Below are positions 42,277-51,775 of a DNA stretch of 64,000 bases, piece after piece. The DNA is taken from the NCBI GenBank assembly GCA_021502835.1, contig JAKFGP010000060.1, forward strand, positions 1 to 64,000, in the 5' to 3' direction. The translations under genes and the position numbers were made by a program. Source of the stretch: Streptomyces thinghirensis (GTDB lineage Bacteria; Actinomycetota; Actinomycetia; Streptomycetales; Streptomycetaceae). The notes under the pieces were generated by a model. The model was given only the letters and a program-made list of their open reading frames with translations. It was not told the DNA's origin and did no database searches. The stretch's first letter is position 1, and the number at the start of each line of letters is the position of its first letter.

Positions 42277-44289
42277 ATGGCGAGCATAAAGGTGTCGGAC
42301 TACATTCTCCAGCGGTTGCGCGACTGGGACGTCGACCACGTCTTCTCCCTATGCCGGCGACGGCATCAGCGGACTGCTGGCCGCCTGGGGACGCGCGGAC
42401 AACAACCCGAAGTTCGTGCAGGCGCGCCATGAGGAGATGGCGGCCTTCAGGCTGTCGGATACGCCAAGTTCTCCGGCAAGGTCGGGGTGTGCGCGGCCAC
42501 CTCCGGACCGGGTGCGATCCACCTGCTGAACGGCCTGTACGACGCCAAACTCGACCACGTACCGGTCGTGGCGCTGGTCGGGCAGACCAACCGCAGCGCC
42601 ATGGGCGGCTCTTACCAGCAGGAAGTCGATCTGGCGAGCCTCTACAAGGACGTCGCTTCGGATTTCTGCGAGACGGCGACCGTGCCGGAGCAGCTGCCGA
42701 ACCTCATCGACCGCGCCATGCGCACCGCCTACGCCAGGCGGACCGTCACCGCGATCATCCTGCCGGCCGATGTGCAGGAGCTGGACTACTCGCCGCCGGG
42801 CCACGCGTTCAAGATGGTGCCGTCCAGTCTGGGACTGGGCCGTTCCGCGCCGGTGCCGTCCGACGAGGATCTCCAGCGGGCGCGGATGTGCTGAACGCCG
42901 GCGAGAAGGTCGCCGTCCTCGTCGGACAGGGCGCCGCGGAGCCCGTGAAGAGGTGGAGCGGCTGGCGGAGGTGCTCGGCGCCGGCGTGGCCAAGGCCCTC
43001 CTCGGCAAGGACGTGCTGCCGGACGACCTGCCGTACGTGACCGGCGCGATCGGCCTGCTGGGCACCCGCCCCTCCTACGAGCTGATGCAGGACTGCGACA
43101 CCCTGTTGATGATCGGCTCCAGCTTCCCGTACGCAGTTCATGCCGGAGCTGGACCAGGCCAGGGCGGTGCAGATCGACATCGACCCACACATGATCGGCC
43201 TGCGCTACCCCTTCGAGGTGAACCTCGTCGGTGACGCACGCGAGACGCTGCGGCGGCTGCTGCCGCGCCTGCACCGAAAGGAGGACCGAGCCTGGCGGGG
43301 GAAGGTCGAGGAAGAACGTCTCCCGCTGGTGGGAGGTCATGCAGCGCCGGGCCGCCGTGGACGCCGACCCCATCAACCCGGAGTACGTGGTCCACGCCCT
43401 GGACGGCAGGCTGCCCGACGACGCCATCGTCACCGCCGACTCCGGCTCCGCCGCCAACTGGTACGCCCGCCATCTGCGCTTCCGCGGTCGGATGCGCGGC
43501 TCCCTGTCCGGCACGCTGGCGACGATGGGTCCCGGCGTGCCCTACGCGATCGGCGCCAAGTTCGCTCACCCCGACCGCCCGGCGATCGCCCCCTGGTCGG
43601 CGACGGCGCCATGCAGATGAACGGCATGATGGAGATGGTCACCGCGGCGAAATACCACCGTGAGTGGTCCGACCCGCGGCTCATCGTCGCGGTGCTGAAC
43701 AACGGCGACCTCAACCAGGTCACCTGGGAGATGCGGGCCATGTCCGGCGCCCCGCAGTTCGAGGAGTCGCAGCACATCCCCGACCTGCCCTACGCCGACA
43801 TCGCCCGCAGTATCGGCCTGGACGGCGTCCGGGTGGAGAAGCCCAAGCACGTCGAGGCGGCCTGGGAACAGGCGTTGGCGCGCGGACCGCCCGTTCGTCA
43901 TCGACTTCCGCACCGACCCGGCCGTGCCGCCGGTCCCGCCGCACGCCGAACTTGATCAGATCGAGGCCGCGGCCACCTCGATCCTGCGGGGTGACAGCGA
44001 CCGCGGCTCCATGATCAAGCAGGGCTTCAAGGCCAAGGTGCAGGAGATGCTGCCCGGCAGTCGCCACCGCGGCGACCGACCCGGCGCCACGGACGACAGC
44101 AGTCGGTCCGGCGACCGGACGGCGGCCGCCGACTGGGCGCGGCAAGGGTGCCTCTTCGTGTTCGGCGCTGTTCAGGGAGCGGCACCCACCAGCGCCGCAC
44201 CCCCCGCCCCCGCCGGCTGCCAGGCGCGAGCCGGTCAGGGCCTGGGCGCACCCCGCCGTCCTGGGGTGGCCGGCCGCCGATGCTGGTGA
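42277..44289 (+). CDS. poxB: ThDP-dependent pyruvate oxidase/decarboxylase-like enzyme
   Basis: Product begins MASIKVSDYILQRLRDWDVD, with YAGDGISGLLAAW and QARHEEMAAFEAVGYAKFSG (catalytic Glu), VCAATSGPGAIHLLNGLYDA, VALVGQTNRSAMGGSYQQEV. The ThDP motif is ALVGDGAMQMNGMMEMVTAA with LNNGDLNQVTWEM downstream (GDG to NN pattern). It most likely converts pyruvate to acetate and CO2 or acetyl phosphate, at the membrane as in PoxB. Homology fades after KAKVQEMLPG at about 44065; the open frame then runs to 44289 and overlaps the antisense ANTAR gene, so the true stop is probably nearer 44080. Frame changes near 42350, 42455, 42890, 42950, 43135, 43310, 43595 and 43890. Confidence 0.87.
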
Positions 44290-44947
44290 CAAGGTCGCGG
44301 CACAGGTCGCGAAGCTTGATGTTGCGGTGCTGCGAGGCGCTGCGCAGGATGCCGAACGCCTGCTCGGCGTCGCAGCGCTGCTGGGCCATGATGGCGCCGA
44401 TGGCCTGGTCGATGACGCTGCGCGAGCGCATCGCGGTCTCCAGGTCGCCGGCGAACTCCTGGGCGTCGGCGATCCGCTGCGCCAGGGCGATGGCTCCGGT
44501 GGCCTGAGCGGCGATCAGCCGCAGACCGGCGAGGTCGGCGTCGGCGAAGCCGTCCGGCTTGGCTGAGTAGAGATTGAGCGCGCCGGCGGTGTGGGTATGT
44601 GCGGCGATCGGCAGCGAGATCGAGGAGCGGGTCCGCACGCGACGGCGTGGGCGGGATAGGAGTCCCAGCGCTGCTCACCCAGCATGTCGGCCACCATGAC
44701 CTCTTCCCCGGTGCGCAGTGCTTGCAGGCAGGGCCCGTCGTCCAGGCCGTACTGCTTCTCGTCCAGGTCGAGCGCGGTACGGCCCGCGCTGGCCACCGTC
44801 AGGAAGCGGCCCTCGCGGCTGATGGTGATGCCGCAGCCGTTGCCGCGGGCGTACGGGTCAGCGCGTGGTCGGCCAGGGTGTCCAGGAAACCTTCCAAGAG
44901 TCGGTCTCCAGAAGGAAATCGGTCACATGCAGGTCGTCGTTCGCCAT
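44235..44947 (-). CDS. GAF-ANTAR RNA-binding antiterminator
   Basis: About 237 residues. GAF domain: LLEGFLDTLADHALTLYARG, CGITISREGRFLTVASAGRT, EKQYGLDDGPCLQALRTGEE, LNLYSAKPDGFADADLAGLR. ANTAR domain: RSRSVIDQAIGAIMAQQRCD, AEQAFGILRSASQHRNIKLR, DLCRDLVTSIGG. ANTAR proteins bind paired hexaloop RNA hairpins to block terminators, and the GAF domain senses a small ligand. AAGGGA precedes the ATG. The 3' end could be 44235 or further; frame changes near 44870, 44640 and 44270. Confidence 0.85.
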
Positions 44948-45308
44948 GGAGGAGTCCCTTCCACCAGACCATGCGGGCCCGCCGTCGGCGTGGGTCGAAG
45001 GGAGCGGCGCCAGAAGGGCCACGGAGCCCAGAGCCGGAGGGGAAATCTCCCAGCGTCAACAGTCGTCCTGGTTCACGGAGGAGCCGGAACGGACGGCCAC
45101 ACCTCCAGCATCGCACGTACGTTCGCCGGGGCGCCCCACCGGCCCCGTCGTCGACTTCCGCCAAAAACGTCCGACGTCAGGTGCGAGCGACACCGTCGGC
45201 GTCCACCATGGGCGCGGGGGTGATCACACTTGGTTACTATGCACACTTCATGCCGGAAGCCGGAAGCAAGGGGCGGACGGCCATCGATGTGCTGCTGGGA
45301 GGAGGGAG
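44948..45308. promoter_or_regulatory. Divergent intergenic region, GAF-ANTAR / HipA-like
   Basis: About 360 bp without a supported gene. CACACTTGGTTACTATGCAC (45227-45246) looks like an extended -10 (TTACTAT) for the HipA-like gene. A purine-rich GGAGGAGGGAG directly abuts its ATG. Confidence 0.4.
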
Positions 45309-46064
45309 ATGCTGAGGAATGTCACCTCCACCCGCTACATCACGCCGCTGAGTGAGGGTGGCTCGCTGCCGGGACTCGTCGAGGCCGACGACCTCGGGAC
45401 GTACGTCCTGAAGTTCACCGGCGCGGGGCAGGGACGCAAGACACTCGTCGCCGAGGTGGTCTGCGGTGAACTCGCCCGCCGGCTGGGCTTCCGGGTGCCG
45501 CGTCTTGTGACGGTCGACCTCGATCCGGTGCTGGGGCTCGGTGAGCCCGACCAGCAGGTGCAGGAACTGCTCAAGTCCAGCGGTGGCACCAACCTCGGCA
45601 TGGACTTCCTCTCCGGCGCGCTCGGGTTCGACCCGCTCGCCTTCGAGGTGAAGCCCGGAGGAGGCCGGGCGGATCGTGTGGTTCGACGCGCTGGTGAACA
45701 ACGTCGACCGGTCCTGGCGCAACCCCAACCTGCTGAGGTGGCGGGGCGACGTGTAGCTCATCGACCACGGCGCGACCATGATCTGGCACCACAACTGGCC
45801 CGGCGCCGAGACCTCCGCCGCCCGCCCCTACGACGCCCGCGACCACGCCCTCGCTCGCTTAGGTCCCGACGTCCGCTCGGCCGCCGCCGCGCTCCGCCCT
45901 GGTCACCGAGGAACTCCTCGCCGAGGTCACCGCCGAGATCCCGGACGTCTGGCTGCTGGACGAACCCGGCTTCGCCGCGCCCGACGACCTCCGGCACGCC
46001 TACGCCCCGCCCCTGCTCGCGCGGGCCGCCGCGATCCACGACCGCATCCAGGGGGGACCGGTGA
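45309..46064 (+). CDS. HipA-like kinase-fold protein
   Basis: About 251 residues: RNVTSTRYITPLSEGGSLPG, LVEADDLGTYVLKFTGAGQG, TLVAEVVCGELARRLGFRVP and WFDALVNNVDRSWRNPNLLR, then LIDHGATMIWHHNW. This is the phosphatidylinositol-kinase/HipA core with the catalytic VNNVDR-like loop and the LIDHG metal loop in place of DFD. It lacks the HipA N-terminal lobe. An in-frame TAG at 45754-45756 replaces the Trp expected in GDVWLIDHG, a substitution, not an indel; frame changes also occur near 45660 and 45895. Its stop overlaps the DUF3037 start (GTGA), so the two are a coupled pair. Confidence 0.75.
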   Translation: MLRNVTSTRYITPLSEGGSLPGLVEADDLGTYVLKFTGAGQGRKTLVAEVVCGELARRLGFRVPRLVTVDLDPVLGLGEPDQQVQELLKSSGGTNLGMDFLSGALGFDPLAFEVKPGGGRADRVVRRAGEQRRPVLAQPQPAEVAGRRVAHRPRRDHDLAPQLARRRDLRRPPLRRPRPRPRSLRSRRPLGRRRAPPWSPRNSSPRSPPRSRTSGCWTNPASPRPTTSGTPTPRPCSRGPPRSTTASRGDR

Positions 46065-46445
46065 GCGACCGCCACGTCTTCGAGTACGCGCTGCTGCGCG
46101 TCGTACCCCGCGTCGAGCGCGGGGAGTGCGCCAACGCCGGGGTGCTCGTGTACTGCCGGGCCAAGTCCTACGTGGGTGCCCGCACCCACCTCGACGAACG
46201 CAGGTTGCTGGCCCTCGACCCGGACGTCGATCTGCCGGGCGTGCGCGCCGCCCCTGCGTGCCGTCGAGGGCGTGTGCACCGGCGGGGACGCGGCGGGCCA
46301 GGCGGCCGGTGACGATCCCGGCCGCCGCTTCCGGTGGCTCATCGCCCCCCGCTCCACGATCGTCCAGCCCGGCCCCGTTCACACCGGCCTCACGGCCGAC
46401 CCGGCGGCCGAGGCGGAACGGCTGCTCGACCTGCTGGTGCGGTAG
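46061..46445 (+). CDS. DUF3037 protein, partner of the HipA-like gene
   Basis: About 127 residues: MSDRHVFEYALLRVVPRVER, GECANAGVLVYCRAKSYVGA, LLALDPDVDLPGVRAALRAV, FRWLIAPRSTIVQPGPVHTG, AERLLDLLVR. DUF3037 has no known activity but recurs directly after HipA-like genes in many bacteria. One frame change near 46250. Translationally coupled to the upstream gene. Confidence 0.8.
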
Positions 46446-46466
46446 CCGCGCCCCGAATTCCTCGCC

Positions 46467-47240
46467 TCAGACGCGTCGGCGGCGCCTGAGCACGTAGGCC
46501 GTGGCCAGCGCGGCGCTCGCCACGCAGCTCAGTCCGATCCCGATGTCCCAGCTGCTCGGCCCGATGCCCGAGGCGCCGCCCAGCCCACCCTGCGTGCCGC
46601 GCGTCGGCGCGACGGTGGGGGATGCGGAGGGGACCGGCGTGGTCGTGACCGGGGCCGGTGTAGTTGGGGTGGGACGCGGCATGGAGGTCGCGGAGATGGT
46701 CGGGCCGGAGTCCCGCTTCGGCGGTGCCCCGCCGGCCGCGCCCCCGTCCGTCTTCCGGGCGGCGTCGATGCCGCCCTGGTCGAGTCGGTTCTCGTCGGGT
46801 CGGCTCTGGTCGATGCCGCCCTGGCCGACGTTCTGGCCGTTTCCGCCCTGATCGGGTCGAGCCGAGTCGAACTCGCCCTCGTCGAAGCCGCCTTCGCCGG
46901 TGCCGCCCTCGTCGGGCCGGTACTCGTCGAGTCGGCCCGTGTCGAGGGCGCCCTCGTCGAGCCGGCCTTCGTCGGCTCCGTTCACGTCGGTTCCGTTGCC
47001 GTCGGCTCCGCTCCCGTCGGGTCGGCCCCCGTCGGACGGGTCTTCGGCGAGTGCGCCCGGAGCGAGGGAGTCAGGGGCGAACGGGTCCGGGTCGGCCGGT
47101 CCGCTGTCGATGACGGGCTGGGACGCCTTGTGGCGGGTGAGATTCCAGGGGTCCGGGTCCTGGGGGTGTGCGGGGTGGGCCAGCGGCACGATCGCGGCGA
47201 TCGCGACGGCTATGCCTGCGGCACCGGTACGACGGCGCAT
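46467..47240 (-). CDS. Secreted, membrane-anchored protein with pentapeptide-period repeats
   Basis: One uninterrupted frame of 257 residues. Residues 1-25 are a signal peptide (MRRRTGAAGIAVAIAAIVPL). Residues 85-160 repeat every five residues around Asp-x-Gly (LDEGA, LDTGR, LDEYR, PDEGG, FDEGE, FDSAR, PDQGG). A Pro/Thr/Ser stalk follows (TPTTPAPVTTTPVPSASPTV). One C-terminal transmembrane helix (IGLSCVASAALATAYVL) ends in RRRRRV. There is no LPxTG before the helix. It is probably a surface-displayed acidic rod; function unknown. The DNA repeats differ enough to keep coding, so the repeat is under selection or recently expanded. Confidence 0.8.
   Translation of the reverse strand: MRRRTGAAGIAVAIAAIVPLAHPAHPQDPDPWNLTRHKASQPVIDSGPADPDPFAPDSLAPGALAEDPSDGGRPDGSGADGNGTDVNGADEGRLDEGALDTGRLDEYRPDEGGTGEGGFDEGEFDSARPDQGGNGQNVGQGGIDQSRPDENRLDQGGIDAARKTDGGAAGGAPPKRDSGPTISATSMPRPTPTTPAPVTTTPVPSASPTVAPTRGTQGGLGGASGIGPSSWDIGIGLSCVASAALATAYVLRRRRRV
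46750..47010. repeat. Degenerate 15-bp tandem repeats
   Basis: About 15-17 copies of a 15-bp unit around STCGTCGRGYCGG on the plus strand, encoding the Asp-x-Gly pentapeptide array of the secreted protein on the minus strand. Confidence 0.75.
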
Positions 47241-47391
47241 GGACGCCTCCTTTTCCGGCCACGAATGGCTCGCGCTACGACGCTAGGGCGCCGGTGGCGC
47301 GGGGGCCCGCAGCGCTGGGCCGATCGGGTGGGCCGGGCATGACGGCGCACCCGGGAGCCCAGGTAATGGATCACACCGGCCCGGTGTCCCG

Positions 47392-47420
47392 TTGACACCG
47401 GGTGCCAGGGCTTCTAGCGT
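47392..47420 (+). promoter_or_regulatory. Vegetative promoter of the fabG-type gene
   Basis: TTGACA (47392-47397), 17-bp spacer, TAGCGT (47415-47420), a good match to the HrdB consensus. A dyad AGCG-GT-CGCT (47441-47450) 21 bp downstream may be a repressor site. Confidence 0.7.
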
Positions 47421-47512
47421 CACGTCTGCGGAAGGTACTAAGCGGTCGCTCACCACCGGGCGCCCCGCAACGCTCCGCATGGGCCGCATCCCCAGGACGA
47501 GGAGAAGCAGCA

Positions 47513-48274
47513 ATGTCCACCACTGAGCAGCGGGTCGCCGTAGTCACCGGAGCCGCGCGCGGCATCGGTGCCGCCACCGCCGTACGACTGGCCGCCGAGG
47601 GCCGCGCCGTCGCCGTCATCGACCTCGACGAGGCGGCCTGCAAGGACACCGTCGAGAAGATCAGCGCGGCCGGCGGCAAGGCGATCGCGGTCGGCTGCGA
47701 CGTCTCCGACGAGGCGCAGGTCGAGGCGGCGATCGCCCGGATCGCCGAGGAGCTGGGCGCGCCGACGATCCTCGTCAACAACGCGGGCGTGCTGCGCGAC
47801 AACCTGCTGTTCAAGATGAGCGCCTCCGACTGGGACACCGTCATGAACGTGCACCTGCGCGGCGCCTTCCTGATGTCGAAGGCCTGCCAGAAGCACATGG
47901 TGGACGCCGGCTTCGGCCGCATCGTCAACCTGTCCTCGTCCTCCGCGCTCGGCAACCGCGGCCAGGTCAACTACTCCGCCGCCAAGGCCGGTCTGCAGGG
48001 ATTCACCAAGACCCTCGCCAAGGAGCTCGGCGAGTTCGGCGTCACCGCCAACTCCGTCGCCCCCGGCTTCATCGCCACCGAGATGACCAAGGCCACCGCC
48101 GACCGCGTCGGCATGGGCTTCGACGACTTCAAGGCCGCCGCCGCCACCCAGATCCCCGTCGCGCGCGTCGGCGAGCCCGACGACATCGCCAACGCCATCG
48201 CCTTCTTCACCGGCGAGGCGGCCGGCTTCGTCTCCGGCCAGGTGCTGTACGTGGCCGGCGGACCGCTCGACTAG
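47513..48274 (+). CDS. fabG: 3-oxoacyl-[ACP] reductase-type SDR
   Basis: Uninterrupted 253 residues. The NAD(P) loop is VVTGAARGIGAAT, with CDVSDEAQ, LVNNAGVLRDNLLFKMSASD, catalytic Ser in NLSSSSALGNRGQVN and Tyr-Lys in NYSAAKAGLQGFTKTLAKEL, then VTANSVAPGFIATEM. FabG-like: reduces 3-oxoacyl thioesters. GAGGAGAAG precedes the ATG. It is followed 44 bp later by another SDR, presumably co-transcribed. The exact acyl carrier (ACP or CoA) is not decided by sequence. Confidence 0.88.
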   Translation: MSTTEQRVAVVTGAARGIGAATAVRLAAEGRAVAVIDLDEAACKDTVEKISAAGGKAIAVGCDVSDEAQVEAAIARIAEELGAPTILVNNAGVLRDNLLFKMSASDWDTVMNVHLRGAFLMSKACQKHMVDAGFGRIVNLSSSSALGNRGQVNYSAAKAGLQGFTKTLAKELGEFGVTANSVAPGFIATEMTKATADRVGMGFDDFKAAAATQIPVARVGEPDDIANAIAFFTGEAAGFVSGQVLYVAGGPLD

Positions 48275-48318
48275 GTGACACGGGGACTAGGGAAACACTG
48301 GGACTAGGGACCACTGAC

Positions 48319-49080
48319 ATGACTGAACTTCCCGGACTCTCCGGCAAGGTCGCGCTCGTCACGGGCGCCAGCCGCGGCATCGGCTACGGCGTCGCCGAGG
48401 CGCTCGTCGCGCGCGGTGACCGCGTCTGCATCACCGGTCGCAACGAGGACGCCCTGAAGGAGGCCGTCGACAAGCTCGGCTCCGACCGGGTCATCGGCGT
48501 CGCCGGCAAGGCGCACGACGAGGCCCACCAGGCCGTCGCCGTCGAGCGCACGATGGAGGCCTTCGGCCGGGTCGACTTCCTGGTGAACAACGCCGGTACC
48601 AACCCGGTGTTCGGGCCGATCGCCGACCTCGACCTGAACGTCGCGCGCAAGGTCTTCGAGACCAACGTGGTCTCGGCGCTTGGCTTCGCCCAGCGCACCT
48701 GGCACGCCTGGCAGAAGGACAACGGCGGGGCGATCGTCAACATCGCCTCCGTCGCGGGCCTGTCGCCCTCGCCCTTCATCGCCGCCTACGGCGTCAGCAA
48801 GGCCGCGCTGATCAACCTCACGGCACAGTTGGCGCACGAGTTCGCGCCAGGAGTGCGGGTCAACGCGATCGCCCCGGCCGTCGTGAAGACCAAGTTCGCC
48901 GCCGCCCTGTACGAGGGCCGCGAGGAGGAGGCAGCCGCGGCCTACCCGCTGGGCCGGCTCGGCGTCCCCTCCGACATCGGCGGCGCCACCGCGTTCCTCA
49001 CCTCGGAGCAGTCCGCCTGGGTCACCGGCCAGACGCTCGTCGTCGACGGCGGCATCTTCCTGAACGCCGGCGTGGCCTGA
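48319..49080 (+). CDS. SDR-family oxidoreductase
   Basis: Uninterrupted 253 residues: LVTGASRGIGYGVAEALVAR, VNNAGTNPVFGPIADLDL, IVNIASVAGLSPSPFIAAYG with Tyr-Lys in AAYGVSKAALINLTAQLAHE, and VRVNAIAPAVVKTKFAAALY. Related to the neighbour but only in the SDR core. Similar proteins act on 3-oxoacyl-CoA or on polyols and quinones; substrate not readable. The 44-bp gap contains two short GGGACTAGGGA repeats. Confidence 0.88.
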   Translation: MTELPGLSGKVALVTGASRGIGYGVAEALVARGDRVCITGRNEDALKEAVDKLGSDRVIGVAGKAHDEAHQAVAVERTMEAFGRVDFLVNNAGTNPVFGPIADLDLNVARKVFETNVVSALGFAQRTWHAWQKDNGGAIVNIASVAGLSPSPFIAAYGVSKAALINLTAQLAHEFAPGVRVNAIAPAVVKTKFAAALYEGREEEAAAAYPLGRLGVPSDIGGATAFLTSEQSAWVTGQTLVVDGGIFLNAGVA

Positions 49081-49112
49081 TATCGGCTGTCGCCGACCCC
49101 AAGATCGATCCC

Positions 49113-49150
49113 GGACACGGGCGCCGTTGACGAGAACGGCGCCCGTGTCC
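49113..49150. terminator. Strong terminator after the SDR pair
   Basis: Perfect 16-bp stem GGACACGGGCGCCGTT / AACGGCGCCCGTGTCC with a 6-nt loop, 32 bp past the stop. Confidence 0.9.
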
Positions 49151-49171
49151 GCGTTTCGAGACCACGGGGGC

Positions 49172-49189
49172 GATGACAACGTAGTCATC
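49172..49189. promoter_or_regulatory. Dyad upstream of the peptide-binding gene
   Basis: GATGAC-6-GTCATC, about 100 bp before the start of the solute-binding protein gene; candidate operator. Confidence 0.35.
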
Positions 49190-49288
49190 CCCAAATGATC
49201 AAAACCCCTGTTCAGAAGGGGGTTCAGGTGGCGTGGCGCTGCGGTATGGTCTGCCGACCCTTGGTACGGCAGATCGAGGAGCGTGCGC

Positions 49289-50878
49289 GTGTTCAACCGG
49301 AACCGAGGCCTGCGGCGGGTGGCGGCCATCGTGTCCATATCGTCGCTGGTCACCGGCTGCGGCATCCTGTCGTCCGACAGCTCGGAGGACGAGGGGCCGA
49401 TCGTGGTGGGGACGACCAGCGCGCCCAGCACGCTGGATCCGGCCGCTTCCTGGGACGGTTCGTGGGAGCTGTTCCGCAACATCTACCAGACGCTGCTCAG
49501 CTATCCCAACGGTGCGACCGCGCCCGAGCCCGATGCCGCCGAGCAGTGCGCGTTCACCGACTCCACGAACCAGGTGTACCGCTGCGAGCTGCGCGAGGGT
49601 CTGACCTTCTCCAACGGGGACGCGCTGGACGCCCAGGCCGTCAAGCACTCGATCGACCGGATCAAGGACATCAACGTCAACGGCGGTCCCGCCGGTCTGC
49701 TGGGCAGCCTCGACCGGGTCCAGGCGCCGAGCGAGCGCGAGGTGGTCTTCCACCTCAACAAGCCCGACGCCACCTTCCCGTTCGTGCTCGCCACGCCCGC
49801 CATGTCGATCGTCGAACCCGGCGGCTACCCGGCCGACGCCCTGCGCGAGGACGGCAAGGTCGTCGGCTCCGGCCCGTACACCCTCGAGTCGTACGAGGAC
49901 GGCGAGCGGGCGGAACTCGTCCGCAACGACCGTTACCAGGGCTTGGCCGACCGCCACAACGACGCGGTCACCGTCCGCTACTTCAAGGACTCCGCCGGCA
50001 TGGTGAAGGCGCTGCGCGACGGGGAGATCCAGGTCACCTTACCGCGGTCTCGCGGCCGACGACGTCATCACGCTGCAGGGCAGGACCAGCAAGGACGAGG
50101 ACCTCCAGCTGGTCGAGGGCAGCGGGACGGAGATCCGCTACCTCGTCTTCAACCCCGAGGACCCGTGGGCGGGCAAGAAGGAAGTGCGCCAGGCCGTCGC
50201 CCAGGTGATCGACCGGGCCGCGATCGCCCACAAGATCTACCAGGACACCGTCGACCCGTTGTACTCGATGGTCCCCAAGGGCCTGACCGGCCACACCACG
50301 GGCTTCTTCGACGACTACGGCGACCCCAGCGTCCCCAAGGCCCGCGAGATCCTCACCGACGCGGGCATCACCGAGCCCGTCCCGCTCACCCTCTGGTACA
50401 CCAGCGACCGCTACGGCTCGAGACGGCGCAGGAGTTCAAGGAGATCGAGCGCCAGCTCGAAGCCTCCGACCTGTTCACGGTCACCCTCGAGAGCCGCCCG
50501 TGGAAGACGTACGTCGAGGGCTACCAGAAGGGCGAGTACCCGGTGTTCGGGCGCGGCTGGTCCCCCGACTTCCCGGACGCGGAGAACTTCATCGCGCCCT
50601 TCGTCGGCAAGCAGAACGCCCTAGGCACGCCCTACCTCGCTCCGGAAATCACCGGCGAGCTGCTGCCGCGCTCGCGCCGGGAGAGCGACCGCGCCAACGT
50701 GGAGAAGGGAGTTCGAGCGGGCGCAGCAGATCCTCGTGAACGACGCCCGGCTGCTGCCGCTGTGGCAGGGCAAGCAGTACGTGGCCGCCAGCACGGACAT
50801 CTCGGGCGCGGAGCGGAAGCCATGGACCCCTCGACGATCATGATGATGTGGCAGCTGTACCGGAAGACCAGCTGGTAG
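49289..50878 (+). CDS. Oligopeptide-type ABC transporter solute-binding lipoprotein
   Basis: About 529 residues of SBP_bac_5 (family 5). The signal RRVAAIVSISSLVTGCGI has lipobox LVTGC. The mature domain reads IVVGTTSAPSTLDPAASWDG, VYRCELREGLTFSNGDALDA, GKVVGSGPYTLESYEDGERA, PVFGRGWSPDFPDAENFIAP, and ends MMMWQLYRKTSW. Binds peptides or similar solutes outside the membrane. No permease or ATPase genes lie next to it, so it is an orphan receptor. GAGGAG seven bases before GTG 49289 sets the start; GTG 49283 is too close. Frame changes near 50040, 50420, 50705 and 50820 cancel. Confidence 0.9.
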   Translation: MFNRNRGLRRVAAIVSISSLVTGCGILSSDSSEDEGPIVVGTTSAPSTLDPAASWDGSWELFRNIYQTLLSYPNGATAPEPDAAEQCAFTDSTNQVYRCELREGLTFSNGDALDAQAVKHSIDRIKDINVNGGPAGLLGSLDRVQAPSEREVVFHLNKPDATFPFVLATPAMSIVEPGGYPADALREDGKVVGSGPYTLESYEDGERAELVRNDRYQGLADRHNDAVTVRYFKDSAGMVKALRDGEIQVTLPRSRGRRRHHAAGQDQQGRGPPAGRGQRDGDPLPRLQPRGPVGGQEGSAPGRRPGDRPGRDRPQDLPGHRRPVVLDGPQGPDRPHHGLLRRLRRPQRPQGPRDPHRRGHHRARPAHPLVHQRPLRLETAQEFKEIERQLEASDLFTVTLESRPWKTYVEGYQKGEYPVFGRGWSPDFPDAENFIAPFVGKQNALGTPYLAPEITGELLPRSRRESDRANVEKGVRAGAADPRERRPAAAAVAGQAVRGRQHGHLGRGAEAMDPSTIMMMWQLYRKTSW

Positions 50879-50970
50879 GCGCCGGTGCGCGCGGGCGGGC
50901 GCGCCCGTTGTCAGTGGTCGCCGGTAGGTTCTTCCGGACCGGAAGCGACCGCACAGCGTAGGAAGTTGAC

Positions 50971-51653
50971 GTGACCGACACCGCCATGCTGCCCGAGTCC
51001 TGGCGCGAGGTGCTGGGCGACGAACTGCAGAAGCCCTACTTCAAGGAGCTGACGGAGTTCGTCGAGGAGGAGCGGGCGAACGGCCCCGTCTACCCCCGCG
51101 CGAGGAGGTCTTCGCCGCGCTGGAGGCCACGCCGTACGACCGGGTGAAGGTGCTGGTCCTCGGACAGGACCCGTACCACGGCGAGGGACAGGGCCACGGG
51201 CTGTGCTTCTCGGTCCGGCCGGGCGTGAAGGTGCCGCCGTCCCTGCGGAACATCTACAAGGAGATGCACGCGGAGCTGGACACCCCGATCCCGGACAACG
51301 GCTATCTGATGCCGTGGGCGGAGCAGGGCGTCCTGCTGCTCAACGCGGTGCTCACGGTCCGGGCCGGCGAGGCGAACTCGCACAAGGCCCGCGGCTGGGA
51401 GCTGTTCACCGACGCGGTGATCCGCGCGGTGGCCGGCCGGACCGACCCGGCCGTGTTCGTGCTGTGGGGCAACTACGCGCAGAAGAAGCTGCCGCTGATC
51501 GACGAGACGCGGCACGTGGTGGTCAAGGGCGCGCACCCCTCGCCGCTGTCGGCGAAGAAGTTCTTCGGCTCCCGTCCGTTCACGCAGATCAACGAGGCGG
51601 TCGCGAAGCAGGGCCACGAGCCGATCGACTGGACCATTCCGAGCCTGGGCTGA
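50971..51653 (+). CDS. ung: Uracil-DNA glycosylase, family 1
   Basis: About 227 residues. The water-activating loop is LVLGQDPYHGEGQGHGLCFS with the catalytic Asp, then PPSLRNIYKEMHAEL, PWAEQGVLLLNAVLTVRAGE and the Leu-intercalation/His loop VVVKGAHPSPLSAKKFFGSR. Removes uracil from DNA. One base is lost near 51100 in PVYPPREEV. GTG start with AGGAAG upstream. Stands alone. Confidence 0.95.
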
Positions 51654-51775
51654 GCCGGCGGACCGGCCGGTCGGCCACCGACCGGCCCGCGCGCGTCACG
51701 GGCCGCCTGACCGGGATTACCGGTATGTGCGGTTAGCGTCATCGGGGACAGCCGACGACGGGCACGGAGGACGCG

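Noticed and set aside
46750..47010. Short tandem repeats considered as a CRISPR array.
   Set aside because: 15-bp units are adjacent without unique spacers and encode a regular peptide array; no cas genes.
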